Shown here piece after piece: positions 16,931 through 25,236 of a stretch of DNA of 64,000 nt. The stretch is taken from the NCBI RefSeq assembly GCF_001306035.1, contig NZ_LGCM01000037.1, positions 25,131 through 89,130 of the forward strand, given 5' to 3'. The stretch's first letter is position 1. Each line of letters begins with the position of its first letter. Under the pieces are notes generated by a model. The model had not been told where the DNA came from. It was given only the letters and a program-made list of their open reading frames with translations, and did not search any database. The DNA is from Levilinea saccharolytica. GTDB lineage: Bacteria; Chloroflexota; Anaerolineae; Anaerolineales; Anaerolineaceae. A program made the position numbers and the translations under genes.

Positions 16931-17410
16931 ATGACACCCGAACCCGCTTTATTCACTATCCAACCTGCCGGCCTTTTGGATCTGAACGATCTGCGCCGCC
17001 TGGAATCGCTGTGCTTTGAGGCGGACGCCTGGCCAGTTTTGGACCTGATGGGGGTGCTGACTTTGCCGGGGATCGTGCGGTTGAAGGCCGTCATCGCCGG
17101 ACGAATGGTCGGTTTTGCGGCCGGGGATAAGCGCGACCCGCTGGGAATCGGCTGGATCACCACGCTGGGCGTGGACCCGGCGTACCGCCGCCAGGGGGTG
17201 GGGCGGGGATTATTGGAGGCCTGTGAAGAACAGGTGGGGCTGCCGAGGGTACGCCTGACCCTGCGGCGCAGCAACCTGGAGGCGTACCGCCTGTACCAGG
17301 CGGCTGGATACAGCCGTTATGAGGTGTGGCCGCAGTATTATTCTGGGGGGGAAGACGGGATTGTGATGCAAAAGGTGCTGGGAGAAGCGAAAAATTCTCA
17401 AATTGGGTGA
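16931..17410 (+). CDS. GNAT-family N-acetyltransferase
   Basis: 159 residues. The acetyl-CoA site motif is GVDPAYRRQGVGRGLLE at about 82-98, followed by LTLRRSNLEAYRLYQAAGY; this second part is typical of RimI-like enzymes. ATG 16931 lies exactly 7 bases after TAGAAT (16918-16923) with no Shine-Dalgarno, so a leaderless start is preferred over the in-frame ATG at 16922 inside the -10. Substrate unknown. Confidence 0.85.
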   Translation: MTPEPALFTIQPAGLLDLNDLRRLESLCFEADAWPVLDLMGVLTLPGIVRLKAVIAGRMVGFAAGDKRDPLGIGWITTLGVDPAYRRQGVGRGLLEACEEQVGLPRVRLTLRRSNLEAYRLYQAAGYSRYEVWPQYYSGGEDGIVMQKVLGEAKNSQIG

Positions 17411-17462
17411 TTGACAAACTAGAATATCTGTTCTATAATGTGATCAATTAGAACAAATATTC
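17411..17462 (+). promoter_or_regulatory. Consensus promoter with two LexA-like inverted sites
   Basis: TTGACA (17411-17416), 17 bases, TATAAT (17434-17439): a full-consensus promoter. GAATATCTGTTC (17422-17433) fills the spacer, and GAACAAATATTC (17451-17462), its reverse complement but for one base, lies just after the start point. Each is one base away from GAAC-N4-GTTC, the LexA box seen before lexA. Confidence 0.7.
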
Positions 17463-17492
17463 AGTTTTACCCTGCCTGAAAGGAGAATTGTC

Positions 17493-18245
17493 ATGAATCT
17501 CACCGGTACCCGCTCTGGTCGTTTTTCGCCCTCCCAGCTGTTTCGGAATGTGTCGGTCAACCCATCGGTCGTATTTGGGTTGATCATCCTCACAGCCCTG
17601 GGCGCGTTCGAGATGTTCAATTATTCCACCACCGATTACGCCCTGCGCGACCTGTTGGGCAATTTGAAGTTCGCCGGGATTCATTGGGCAACCATCCTGG
17701 CAGTGGCCTTCTGCGGCATTGACTTTGCCGGGATTGCGCGCCTGTTCACCCCCGAACAGGGCAACGAAGAACCCAAAGAGGTCTGGTATTTGTTCGGCGC
17801 CTGGTTGTTGGCCGCCACGATGAACGCCATTCTGACCTGGTGGGGCGTTTCGATGGCGATTGCCACGCACAATGTTCAGAGTGCGGCTGTCATGGACTCG
17901 AAGATCATCACCAACATTGTGCCCGCGTTCGTGGCCATCATGGTGTGGGTGATCCGCATCCTCATCATCGGCACGATTTCGGTCGCCGGAGACCGCCTGG
18001 TCTGGGGGGCGCAGCGCCGCGGAGTGAGCCGCCGCGCACCCGCCAGCCTGCCCGCCACCAGCCGCACGGTCTCGACGCCCTTGGGCACCAGCACCCCCAT
18101 GCCGCGGCCCACCTTCTCCCGCGCAGTGGAAGCCGCCGCTTCAGCCCGACCTGAACCCACCTATCACAGCGTTTCGGCCAGCTCGCGGGCGGTTCCTCGA
18201 CCCAGCGAAAACAACAGCGGGTCTTCAGCTCCCCGGCGGTTCTAA
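17493..18245 (+). CDS. Unknown membrane protein with Pro/Ser/Ala-rich tail
   Basis: 250 residues, not recognised. Four membrane segments (about 28-47, 66-88, 95-120, 138-165) are followed by a 90-residue basic, low-complexity tail rich in Pro, Ser, Ala and Arg. AAAGGAG 7 bases before ATG. A consensus promoter with two near-LexA sites suggests strong but repressed expression, perhaps on DNA damage. It stands alone between the acetyltransferase and a terminator. Confidence 0.75.
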   Translation: MNLTGTRSGRFSPSQLFRNVSVNPSVVFGLIILTALGAFEMFNYSTTDYALRDLLGNLKFAGIHWATILAVAFCGIDFAGIARLFTPEQGNEEPKEVWYLFGAWLLAATMNAILTWWGVSMAIATHNVQSAAVMDSKIITNIVPAFVAIMVWVIRILIIGTISVAGDRLVWGAQRRGVSRRAPASLPATSRTVSTPLGTSTPMPRPTFSRAVEAAASARPEPTYHSVSASSRAVPRPSENNSGSSAPRRF

Positions 18246-18280
18246 AGCGCTTCCGCAGCGCAGGGTAAAATGATCAAATA

Positions 18281-18311
18281 GCCTCCCCCGCGTTTGGGGG
18301 AGGCTTTGATT
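18281..18311. terminator. Terminator between convergent genes
   Basis: GCCTCCCCC-GCGTTT-GGGGGAGGC (18282-18305), followed by TTTGATTTT on plus; the A-rich flank on the other side is weaker. Confidence 0.85.
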
Positions 18312-19691
18312 TTAAGCCGAGGGGTTGGGCGGGCCGCTGAGCGGCAGCCACACGCAGAAGGTGGTGCCCTGACCTTCGCGGGAACTCACCTCAATGCGCC
18401 CGCCGTGGCTGCGCGTGATCCAGTTGGCGATGGACAGCCCCAAACCAAAGCCCGTGCCGGAAGCGCGCGTGCGCGATTTTTCGGCGCGGTAGAAGCGCTC
18501 GAAAATGTGCGGCAGATCTGCGGCGGGGATTCCGGGACCGGTATCGGTGACCAGGATTTGGGCCATCTGATCGGATTTGCGCAGCGAGAGGATAATTTCG
18601 CCCCCGTTGGGGGTGTATTGGATGGCGTTGCCGCCTAAATTCAACAGCACCTGCTTGATGCGGTCAAAATCCGCCACAATCTCCACCTGATCAATTTCGG
18701 CAATGCGCAAGCTCACCCGATCCCCGGCGATGGTGCGCATTTGCTGGAAGACTTCCAACAGAATGGTGTCTAACGAGACAGGCATGAGGTTCAGCGGCAG
18801 CCGCCCGGATTCGGCCTGGGCCAGGATGAGCAGATCCCCGACCAGGCGGGTGAGGCGGTCCACTTCCGATTCAATACCAGTTAATGATTCTTCGTCCAGC
18901 TCCTTCATGCGGCGCATGAGCCCGACATTGCCGCGGATAACGGTCAACGGTGTGCGCAGCTCGTGGGAGACATCCGCCAGGAAGCGGCGCTGGCTGGTGA
19001 AGAGCTTTTCCAGGCGTTCCAGCACCTGATTGAAGGAGGTGATGAGGGCGCCAACTTCGTCATCGCCTACACCTGTCATGGGGATGCGGCGCTGTAAGTC
19101 GTCGGCGCGGGTGATTTGGGCCGCCACGCGCGTGACGGTGGCCAGGGGCGCCAGGGTTTGACCGATGACCAGCCAGGCCGAAAGTCCCGAAAAGACGAGT
19201 CCCAACGCCAGCACCAGCACCAGGATGAGCGATAGGGTGGAGAGGATCATATCCACCAGGGTGATGTTCTGGCTGATTTGCAGCACGCCCACCGGGCCGC
19301 GAATGGTTTTCAGGGGGATGGAGAGGACGCGCAGGCTTTTGCCGGATTGGCGGATGGTTTGATAGCGGGGCTCATCGGCCCAGCGCCCGGCGTTATCCAG
19401 CGGGTCGCGCTGGGTGGGGGGCTTGGCCAGGAGCAATTTGCGGTCGGTGCTCCACACCTGAAATTCGACCGTTTCCGTGGTGCGCAGATCCACCAAACCG
19501 CGCGGGTCGAAGGTGTTAGCGGTGTTCATCCGCAGGCGGGAGATGATGGCAGTCGAGTTTTGGACCAGGGTGCGGTCCACCTGGTCGAGCAGGATCACGT
19601 TCACCAGACCGTACACCAGGGCTGAAACCAGCAGCATGGTGCCCCCCAGCAGGCTGGTGTACAGCAGGGTCAGGCGTAAACGCAGCGACAT
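18312..19691 (-). CDS. Sensor histidine kinase
   Basis: 459 residues. Membrane segments at 10-35 and 147-177 flank a sensor domain outside the cell; HAMP near 178-230; HisKA with His243 (DVSHELRTPL); HATPase with N box NLGGNAIQYT, G1 DTGPGIP, F box FERFYR and G2 GTGFGLGLSI. It phosphorylates the OmpR-type regulator encoded just upstream (one-base overlap). Signal unknown. Confidence 0.96.
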   Translation of the reverse strand: MSLRLRLTLLYTSLLGGTMLLVSALVYGLVNVILLDQVDRTLVQNSTAIISRLRMNTANTFDPRGLVDLRTTETVEFQVWSTDRKLLLAKPPTQRDPLDNAGRWADEPRYQTIRQSGKSLRVLSIPLKTIRGPVGVLQISQNITLVDMILSTLSLILVLVLALGLVFSGLSAWLVIGQTLAPLATVTRVAAQITRADDLQRRIPMTGVGDDEVGALITSFNQVLERLEKLFTSQRRFLADVSHELRTPLTVIRGNVGLMRRMKELDEESLTGIESEVDRLTRLVGDLLILAQAESGRLPLNLMPVSLDTILLEVFQQMRTIAGDRVSLRIAEIDQVEIVADFDRIKQVLLNLGGNAIQYTPNGGEIILSLRKSDQMAQILVTDTGPGIPAADLPHIFERFYRAEKSRTRASGTGFGLGLSIANWITRSHGGRIEVSSREGQGTTFCVWLPLSGPPNPSA

Positions 19692-20368
19692 TATGCCGTC
19701 TCGCGCATGACATACCCCACACCGCGCACGGTGTAGATCAGCCGCGACTCCTTATCCCCTTCCAACTTCTGGCGCAGGTAGCGGATGTACACATCCAAGA
19801 CGTTGCTTTCGCCGCCAAAGTCGTAGCCCCACACGCGGTCGAAGATCATTTCGCGGGTGAGCACCTGGCGGGGGTGGCGCATGAACAGCTCCAGCAGATC
19901 GTATTCCTTGGCGGTGAGCGAAATGATGCGCCCGTTGCGTTCGGCCTGGCGGGTGGAGGTATCCAGATTGAGATCCATAAAGTTCAGCACCGGCGTACGG
20001 TCTTGCTGGGTGCGGCGCAGCAGCGCGCGAATGCGGGCGGTCAGCTCATCCAACTGGAAAGGTTTAACCACGTAGTCATCGGCGCCGGCGTCCAGGCCCT
20101 GCACACGGTCGTGAAGGGTGTCTTTGGCGGTCAGCATCAGCACGGGCACATTGCTGAGGGCGCGCAGACGCTGGCAGACTTCCAGCCCATCCATGCCGGG
20201 CAGCATCCAATCCAGGATGACCAGATCGGGCTGCCGGTCTCGCGCCAGGGCCAGGCCGCTCTCGCCGTCTAAGGCTGCGTCCACCTGGTAGCCCTCATAG
20301 GCCAGCGAGCGGCGCAGCAGCTTCACAATGGCTTCATCATCCTCAATGATCAAAACTTTCTCATTCAT
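19691..20368 (-). CDS. OmpR-family response regulator
   Basis: 225 residues. Receiver with Asp10-Asp11, phosphorylated Asp53 ([13 protein letters not shown]), Thr and Lys (VKPFQLDEL), then a winged helix ([31 protein letters not shown]). First gene of the pair with the kinase. Nearest in style to MprA/PrrA regulators. GGAGGC lies before the ATG. Confidence 0.96.
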   Translation of the reverse strand: MNEKVLIIEDDEAIVKLLRRSLAYEGYQVDAALDGESGLALARDRQPDLVILDWMLPGMDGLEVCQRLRALSNVPVLMLTAKDTLHDRVQGLDAGADDYVVKPFQLDELTARIRALLRRTQQDRTPVLNFMDLNLDTSTRQAERNGRIISLTAKEYDLLELFMRHPRQVLTREMIFDRVWGYDFGGESNVLDVYIRYLRQKLEGDKESRLIYTVRGVGYVMRETA

Positions 20369-20391
20369 AATGCCTCCCAGCCGAAAAAACT

Positions 20392-20409
20392 GTTCCAGGT
20401 TGTTGGAAC
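20392..20409 (-). promoter_or_regulatory. Inverted repeat upstream of the response regulator
   Basis: GTTCCA-GGTTGT-TGGAAC, perfect 6-base arms with 6 between, 24 bases before the regulator's start codon. Could be an operator (self-control) or a small hairpin in the leader. Confidence 0.5.
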
Positions 20410-20491
20410 CGAAATATCAAGCTTATCCTTTAATTTTAGCTGGTTTTTGAAAAAAGCAATCCGGATTCGGGAATTTGATCTCAGTTTGCGC

Positions 20492-20497
20492 TATAAT
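20492..20497 (+). promoter_or_regulatory. -10 box placed for a leaderless rnd transcript
   Basis: Perfect TATAAT, then seven bases, then ATG at 20505. No Shine-Dalgarno is present. Confidence 0.65.
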
Positions 20498-20504
20498 CAC
20501 CCGC

Positions 20505-21632
20505 ATGGCATCCTCTTTAATGCAGCCGCCTGTGTGGATAGACCGTTACGCCGCCCTGGAGCGTTTGGCCGGCCAACTGCTGCGCGAAGCGCAGGTGGCG
20601 GTGGATACCGAATCAAACTCCTTGTATGCCTATCAAGAGCAGGTGTGCCTGATTCAGATTTCCACCGCTGAGAAAGACTATCTGATTGACCCCCTGGCGA
20701 TTGACAGCCTGGACCCTTTGGCGGGGGTGTTCTCGCGCGCGGAGATTGAAAAGATCTTCCACGCGGCCGAATATGACGTCATCTGCCTGAAGCGCGATTT
20801 TGGCTTTGAGATTCACCACCTGTTTGACACCATGCATGCCAGCCGGATCTTGGGACGGGAAAACGTGGGGCTGGCCGGCATCTTAGAGCAGGAATTCCAG
20901 ATTGAGCTGAACAAGCAGTACCAGCGCGCCAATTGGGGCCGCCGCCCGCTGCCGCCGGAGATGTTGGCCTATGCCCGCCTGGACAGCCACTATCTGATTG
21001 ACCTGCGCGCCCGTTTGGAAGCGGAACTGCGCCAGCGCGGACGCTGGGAGCTGGCCCAGGAGGATTTTTGCCGCCTGGAGAACACGGAAGTGCCCCCGCA
21101 GGAAAACGGCAACGCCGTGTGGCGCATCCCCGGCGCGCACGATCTGAACGCCACCCAACTGGCGGTGCTGAAATCTCTGGTGCAGTACCGCGATCAGCAG
21201 GCGCGGATGGCGAATTTGCCCGTGTTTAAAGTGCTGAGCAACCAGGTGCTGTTTGAAATTGCCCGCAGTTTGCCGCAGACACGGCCCGCGCTGGAGAACC
21301 TGGGCATGCTGAACGGCCGCCTGCTGCAGCGGCACGGTGATGCTTTGCTGCAGGCTGTGCAGCGCGGTTTGCGTGAACCCCCCCTGACCCGCGCGCACAA
21401 CCCGCGCCCCAGCGACGCCTATTTGACCCGCCTGGACGCCCTGCGCAGCTGGCGCAAGCAGACTGCGGAATCGCTGCAAGTGCCTTCGGATGTGGTGCTG
21501 CCGCGCGATGTGCTGGAATGGATTGCCCAGAGCTGCCCGGCCACCCTGGAGGAGCTGCGCGGCCTGATGAATACCATCCCCTGGCGTTTTCAGAACTTTG
21601 GCAGTGAGATCCTGCGTATCATTCGCCCATAG
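20505..21632 (+). CDS. rnd: Ribonuclease D
   Basis: 375 residues. DEDDy exonuclease domain: VAVDTESNS (Asp and Glu), AEYDVICLKRDF, and YARLDSHYLIDL (Tyr and last Asp); then an HRDC domain (ATQLAVLKSLVQYRDQQAR) and a second C-terminal helical part. Trims tRNA and other stable RNA 3' ends. ATG 20505 is preferred to 20475 because the -10 lies between them. Followed 10 bases later by a beta-CASP nuclease, so two RNA-processing enzymes share an operon. Confidence 0.93.
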   Translation: MASSLMQPPVWIDRYAALERLAGQLLREAQVAVDTESNSLYAYQEQVCLIQISTAEKDYLIDPLAIDSLDPLAGVFSRAEIEKIFHAAEYDVICLKRDFGFEIHHLFDTMHASRILGRENVGLAGILEQEFQIELNKQYQRANWGRRPLPPEMLAYARLDSHYLIDLRARLEAELRQRGRWELAQEDFCRLENTEVPPQENGNAVWRIPGAHDLNATQLAVLKSLVQYRDQQARMANLPVFKVLSNQVLFEIARSLPQTRPALENLGMLNGRLLQRHGDALLQAVQRGLREPPLTRAHNPRPSDAYLTRLDALRSWRKQTAESLQVPSDVVLPRDVLEWIAQSCPATLEELRGLMNTIPWRFQNFGSEILRIIRP

Positions 21633-21641
21633 GAGGCTGTC

Positions 21642-23039
21642 ATGAAGCTGCACATCTTGGGCGCAGCCCATACGGTTACTGGATCGGAATATCTGATTGA
21701 AGTGAACGGCCGCCGCCTGCTGTTGGAATGCGGTCTGTTTCAGGGCCGGCGCAGCGATACCTACGAAAAGAACCTGAATTTTGGCTACAATCCCAAAACT
21801 GTGGACGCGATGATCCTTTCGCACGCCCATATTGACCACAGCGGCAATTTGCCCAACCTGGTGAAGAACGGCTTTAACGCGCCCATTTACGCCACGCCCG
21901 CCACGGTGGAACTGGCGGATATCATGCTGCAGGATTCGGCGCATGTGCAGGAGATGGACGTTGCCTTTGTGAACAAGAAGCGCAGCCAGCGCCGCGAACC
22001 CCTGGTGGAGCCGCTGTATACCGTGCAGGACGCCATTGACGTGCGCCCGCTGTTTGTGAAGAAGAATTACAACGAGAGCTTCACCCCCATCCCCGGCGTG
22101 CGTGCGAAGTTGGTGGACGCCGGCCATATCCTGGGCTCGGCCAGCGTGTGTTTGGACGTGGAGGAAAACGGGCGCAGCTACCGCTTCTGGTTCTCCGGCG
22201 ATATTGGCCGCTACCAGCTGCCCCTGCTGAAAGACCCCACCCTGCCTCAGGATGTGGATTACTTATTGATGGAAAGCACCTATGGGGATAAGGTGCACGG
22301 TGACCCCGAAGTTGCTTTCCGTGAATTTCGGGATGTGGTCAAGCGCACGGTGGCGCGCGGCGGCAAGGTGATCGTTCCGGCCTTTGCGGTGGGACGCACC
22401 CAGGAACTGGTGTACGCGCTCAACCGTATGATTACCAGCGGCGAGCTGCCTGCCATCCCGGTGTTCGTAGACAGCCCCCTGGCGGTGCGGGCTACCGATG
22501 TGTTCAAAGAGTTTGCAGACGATTTTGATGAAGAAACCCGCGCCTTTGTGCTCAGCGGCAAGCACCCGGCCCTGACCTTTAAGACCCTCACCTATATCCA
22601 GTCGGTGGATGAATCCAAAGCGCTGAACGAGCGCAGCGACCCGATGGTGATCATCTCGGCTTCGGGCATGGCGGAAGCCGGCCGGATTCTGCACCATTTG
22701 CGCAACAACATCGAAAACCCGCGCAACACCATCGCGATTGTTTCCTGGCAGGCGCCGGATACGCTGGGCCGCCGCCTGGCGGACCGCGAGCCGCATGTGC
22801 GCATTTTTGGCGAAAAATTCACCCGCCGCGCCGAAGTGGCCACCATCGGCGGCCTGTCGGCCCATGCCGACCAGGCTCTGCTGATGCGCTATGCCCAGGC
22901 CAGCAATGGGCGCCTGAAAAAATTGATCGTCGTGCACGGCGAGCCGCGCTCTTCGGGCGTGCTGATTGAAAAGCTGCGGCCGGCCCTGCCGGAGACGGAA
23001 ATCATTTACCCAATTCAGGACGAGATGGTGGATATTTAA
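21642..23039 (+). CDS. MBL-fold beta-CASP nuclease (RNA processing exonuclease family)
   Basis: 465 residues. Metallo-beta-lactamase motifs LSHAHIDHSGNLP (HxHxDH), GHILGSASV and FSGDIGR; beta-CASP motifs with FAVGRTQEL, SASGMAEAGRI and the C-terminal GGLSAHADQ. This is the Ysh1/CPSF-73-like bacterial branch, 450-470 residues, without the extra domains of RNase J. Likely an RNA exo/endonuclease. GGAGG before ATG; downstream of rnd. A tRNA-Ser gene follows. Confidence 0.93.
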   Translation: MKLHILGAAHTVTGSEYLIEVNGRRLLLECGLFQGRRSDTYEKNLNFGYNPKTVDAMILSHAHIDHSGNLPNLVKNGFNAPIYATPATVELADIMLQDSAHVQEMDVAFVNKKRSQRREPLVEPLYTVQDAIDVRPLFVKKNYNESFTPIPGVRAKLVDAGHILGSASVCLDVEENGRSYRFWFSGDIGRYQLPLLKDPTLPQDVDYLLMESTYGDKVHGDPEVAFREFRDVVKRTVARGGKVIVPAFAVGRTQELVYALNRMITSGELPAIPVFVDSPLAVRATDVFKEFADDFDEETRAFVLSGKHPALTFKTLTYIQSVDESKALNERSDPMVIISASGMAEAGRILHHLRNNIENPRNTIAIVSWQAPDTLGRRLADREPHVRIFGEKFTRRAEVATIGGLSAHADQALLMRYAQASNGRLKKLIVVHGEPRSSGVLIEKLRPALPETEIIYPIQDEMVDI

Positions 23040-23067
23040 GCCGGTCTCAGGTATAATGAACCCGCTT

Positions 23068-23155
23068 GGAGAGGTGCCGGAGTGGCCGATCGGGGCGGTC
23101 TCGAAAACCGTTGTGGCGCTCGTCGTCACCGTGGGTTCGAATCCCACCCTCTCCG
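23068..23155 (+). tRNA. tRNA-Ser (anticodon CGA)
   Basis: 88 bases, class II. Acceptor GGAGAGG/CCTCTCC, anticodon loop CTCGAAA, long variable arm, T arm GTGGG-TTCGAAT-CCCAC. TATAAT at 23052-23057 serves as its -10. Confidence 0.96.
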
Positions 23156-23215
23156 CTGTAAACACGAATAAGATGGTAAGAGGTCAGCGTCCCTCCAGGG
23201 CCGGCCTCGGATAAA

Positions 23216-23252
23216 AGCTGCGCGGACGGCCATCCGCGGCGGCTTTTTTCTT
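23216..23252 (+). terminator. Terminator after tRNA-Ser
   Basis: Imperfect stem GCTGCGCGGA / TCCGCGGCGGC around CGGCCA, followed by TTTTTT. Confidence 0.8.
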
Positions 23253-23336
23253 TAACTGGGGTTGGCTGGGGGGGAACGGGCATTACAGAATTGAAAGCCT
23301 GCACAGAAAGCCATTAACAGAGAAACCAATTGCGCG

Positions 23337-23371
23337 TATAATCCGGACGATCACTTGGTTAACATGTTAAC
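23337..23371 (+). promoter_or_regulatory. marR promoter with palindromic operator
   Basis: TATAAT (23337-23342), then a perfect 14-base palindrome GTTAACATGTTAAC (23358-23371) just after the likely start point. MarR proteins bind such sites before their own genes; binding here is inferred. Confidence 0.7.
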
Positions 23372-23401
23372 GAATTTTGTGCCGCCCTTCAGAGAGGGAA
23401 A

Positions 23402-23869
23402 ATGTACGATATTCGCGATGTCTGGCAGCGGGCGCATCAGATGCTGCGCTCCGCCCGGAAAATTATCAATGAAGAGCTGCGCCCGCTGAACCTGAGCAGC
23501 GCAGAGGGCAACATCCTGCTGCACTTGTTTACCCAGGGGCAGGGGGAGCTGGGGCAGGAGCAATTGGTGGAGCAGCTGGATATCAGCAAGCCGGCGGTCT
23601 CACGGGCCCTTGACTCGCTGGAGCAAAAAGGCTACGTGCTGCGCCAGGAAGACCCCAGCGACCGGCGCGTTCACCGTGTGCGGCTGACGGAGCGGGCGCG
23701 CACCGTTGGCCCCCAGATTGAGCGGGCCTATAACCAGCTGTATGCGGCTGCCATGCAGGGGATTTCGCAGGAAGAATTGGCCGCCTTCCTTCACCTTTTC
23801 ACGCGCATGTCGGAGAACTTCACCCGCGCGCAGAAGAATCAAAACAAAGAAGACCGCGATGCTGCCTGA
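23402..23869 (+). CDS. MarR-family transcriptional regulator
   Basis: 155 residues with a winged helix: LSSAEGNILLHLF, LVEQLDISKPAVSRALDSLE (recognition helix) and the wing RQEDPSDRRVHRVRL. Probably represses itself and the overlapping downstream membrane-protein genes through the palindrome at 23358. Its last 11 bases overlap the next gene. Confidence 0.92.
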   Translation: MYDIRDVWQRAHQMLRSARKIINEELRPLNLSSAEGNILLHLFTQGQGELGQEQLVEQLDISKPAVSRALDSLEQKGYVLRQEDPSDRRVHRVRLTERARTVGPQIERAYNQLYAAAMQGISQEELAAFLHLFTRMSENFTRAQKNQNKEDRDAA

Positions 23870-24581
23870 TTGGATCGGTATGGGATGTTACTTTGGGTTT
23901 CTGATTGCCCTGGGGCTGCCGGTGATCTTGCTCAAGGCGTATGTCAAACTGCCTTTTGAGATCACCCGTAAGCTGTACCACCTTTTGATTACCCTTTCCA
24001 TTTTTCCCCTGGTGAAATGTTTCACCACCTGGTATATGGCGGTGCTGACGGTGTTCCTGCTGGCGGCCATCGCCTACCCGGCCCTGGTGCTGGCGGAGAA
24101 AACCGCCTGGTTCCAGCGCATCGCCGTGGAGCGCAAAGGCGGCGAATTCCGCAGCAGTCTGCTGATTGTGCAAGGGGCAATGGCCGTGCTGCTCTTTGTG
24201 TTTTGGGGGCTGCTGGGGGAGTCGTGGAAGTTCATCGCCGTGGTGGCCGTTTTGGCCTGGGGATTGGGCGACGCCGCCGCGGCCCTGGTGGGCAAATCCA
24301 TCGGCCGCCGCCGCATTCAGCATCCGCGCATTCAGGGGACGAAAACCTATGAAGGCACCTTCGCCATGTATATCACCGCCGGGCTGACCATTTTCATCAC
24401 CCTTCTGGTGGAGGTCAACCAACCCTGGCTGGCGAGCCTGACGGTGGCGGCCCTGGTGGCGCCGATCTGCGCGCTGGTGGAGCTGTTCTCTTCGCGCGGC
24501 ATGGACACGCTGACCGTGCCCTTGTCGGCGGCCTTTGCCATGCTGCCGCTGATGTCGCTGTTTGCCTACCTGGGGATCTGA
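23859..24581 (+). CDS. SEC59/VTE5-like membrane CTP-dependent lipid kinase
   Basis: 240 residues, about seven membrane segments. The family signature AWGLGDAAAALVGKSIGRRR, then KTYEGTFAMY, matches dolichol/phytol kinase and the related phosphatidate cytidylyltransferase family. It likely phosphorylates a long-chain alcohol with CTP. The start is ATG 23859 inside the end of marR; the reading frame stays open further up but lies fully within marR. Next gene begins 5 bases after the stop. Confidence 0.8.
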   Translation: MLPDWIGMGCYFGFLIALGLPVILLKAYVKLPFEITRKLYHLLITLSIFPLVKCFTTWYMAVLTVFLLAAIAYPALVLAEKTAWFQRIAVERKGGEFRSSLLIVQGAMAVLLFVFWGLLGESWKFIAVVAVLAWGLGDAAAALVGKSIGRRRIQHPRIQGTKTYEGTFAMYITAGLTIFITLLVEVNQPWLASLTVAALVAPICALVELFSSRGMDTLTVPLSAAFAMLPLMSLFAYLGI

Positions 24582-24586
24582 CACCC

Positions 24587-25231
24587 ATGAACGCACTTTC
24601 CAAAGATCAGGCGGCCAGCCGGGAGAAGACGCTGCTGACCGCCCTGCTGTTGAGCGCGCCGGGGCCGCTGTTTACGGGCTACGCCATGCTGACCAGCCAT
24701 TCCACCACCCAGCTGGCAGATTTCATCCGGCGGGGGGTGGAACTGGTGGCCCTGTTTCTTTCCTGGTGGGTCTTTCGCCAGCTGCAGCGCAGCGCCGCCC
24801 AGAGCGAGGCCGACCGTGCGCGGCTGGAGCGCACGGCGGGGTTCAGCGTGGCGGGGGCGATGATTTGTTCTGGGCTGGTGATGCTGGGGGTGGCCGTTTC
24901 GCGGCTTTCGATATTTGAGCCGGGGGGCAAAGTGATCTTCGGGCTGGTGATCGCGTTTTTGGGGCTGCTGGCCAACACCTGGTTCTGGCGGCGGTATACT
25001 GTGCTGACGCGCGAGCAGTACAGCGCTGTCATCGCGGCCCAGATGGGCTTATACCGCGCCAAGGCCAGCGTGGATCTGTGCGTGGTGGCCGCCCTGGCCG
25101 CGGTCGCCCTCGCCCCCAGCCACCCCGCCACGCGTTACGTGGACATTTTGGGGTCGGTGATGGTGGCGGGCTACCTGCTGTGGAGCGGCCTGCGCATGGC
25201 GCGCGCGCAGTGGGACCGCCGCGCAGCTTAG
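24587..25231 (+). CDS. CDF-like membrane protein lacking usual metal ligands
   Basis: 214 residues, five to six membrane segments. Layout and short motifs (TTQLADFIRRGVELVALFLSW; YRAKASVDLCVVAALAAVAL) resemble the cation-diffusion-facilitator membrane domain, but the usual His/Asp ligands of segment 2 are Arg and Glu, and the cytoplasmic domain is absent. So it may not move metal. Start ATG 24587 or TTG nearby. Same operon as marR and the lipid kinase. Confidence 0.55.
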   Translation: MNALSKDQAASREKTLLTALLLSAPGPLFTGYAMLTSHSTTQLADFIRRGVELVALFLSWWVFRQLQRSAAQSEADRARLERTAGFSVAGAMICSGLVMLGVAVSRLSIFEPGGKVIFGLVIAFLGLLANTWFWRRYTVLTREQYSAVIAAQMGLYRAKASVDLCVVAALAAVALAPSHPATRYVDILGSVMVAGYLLWSGLRMARAQWDRRAA

Positions 25232-25236
25232 CTTCG

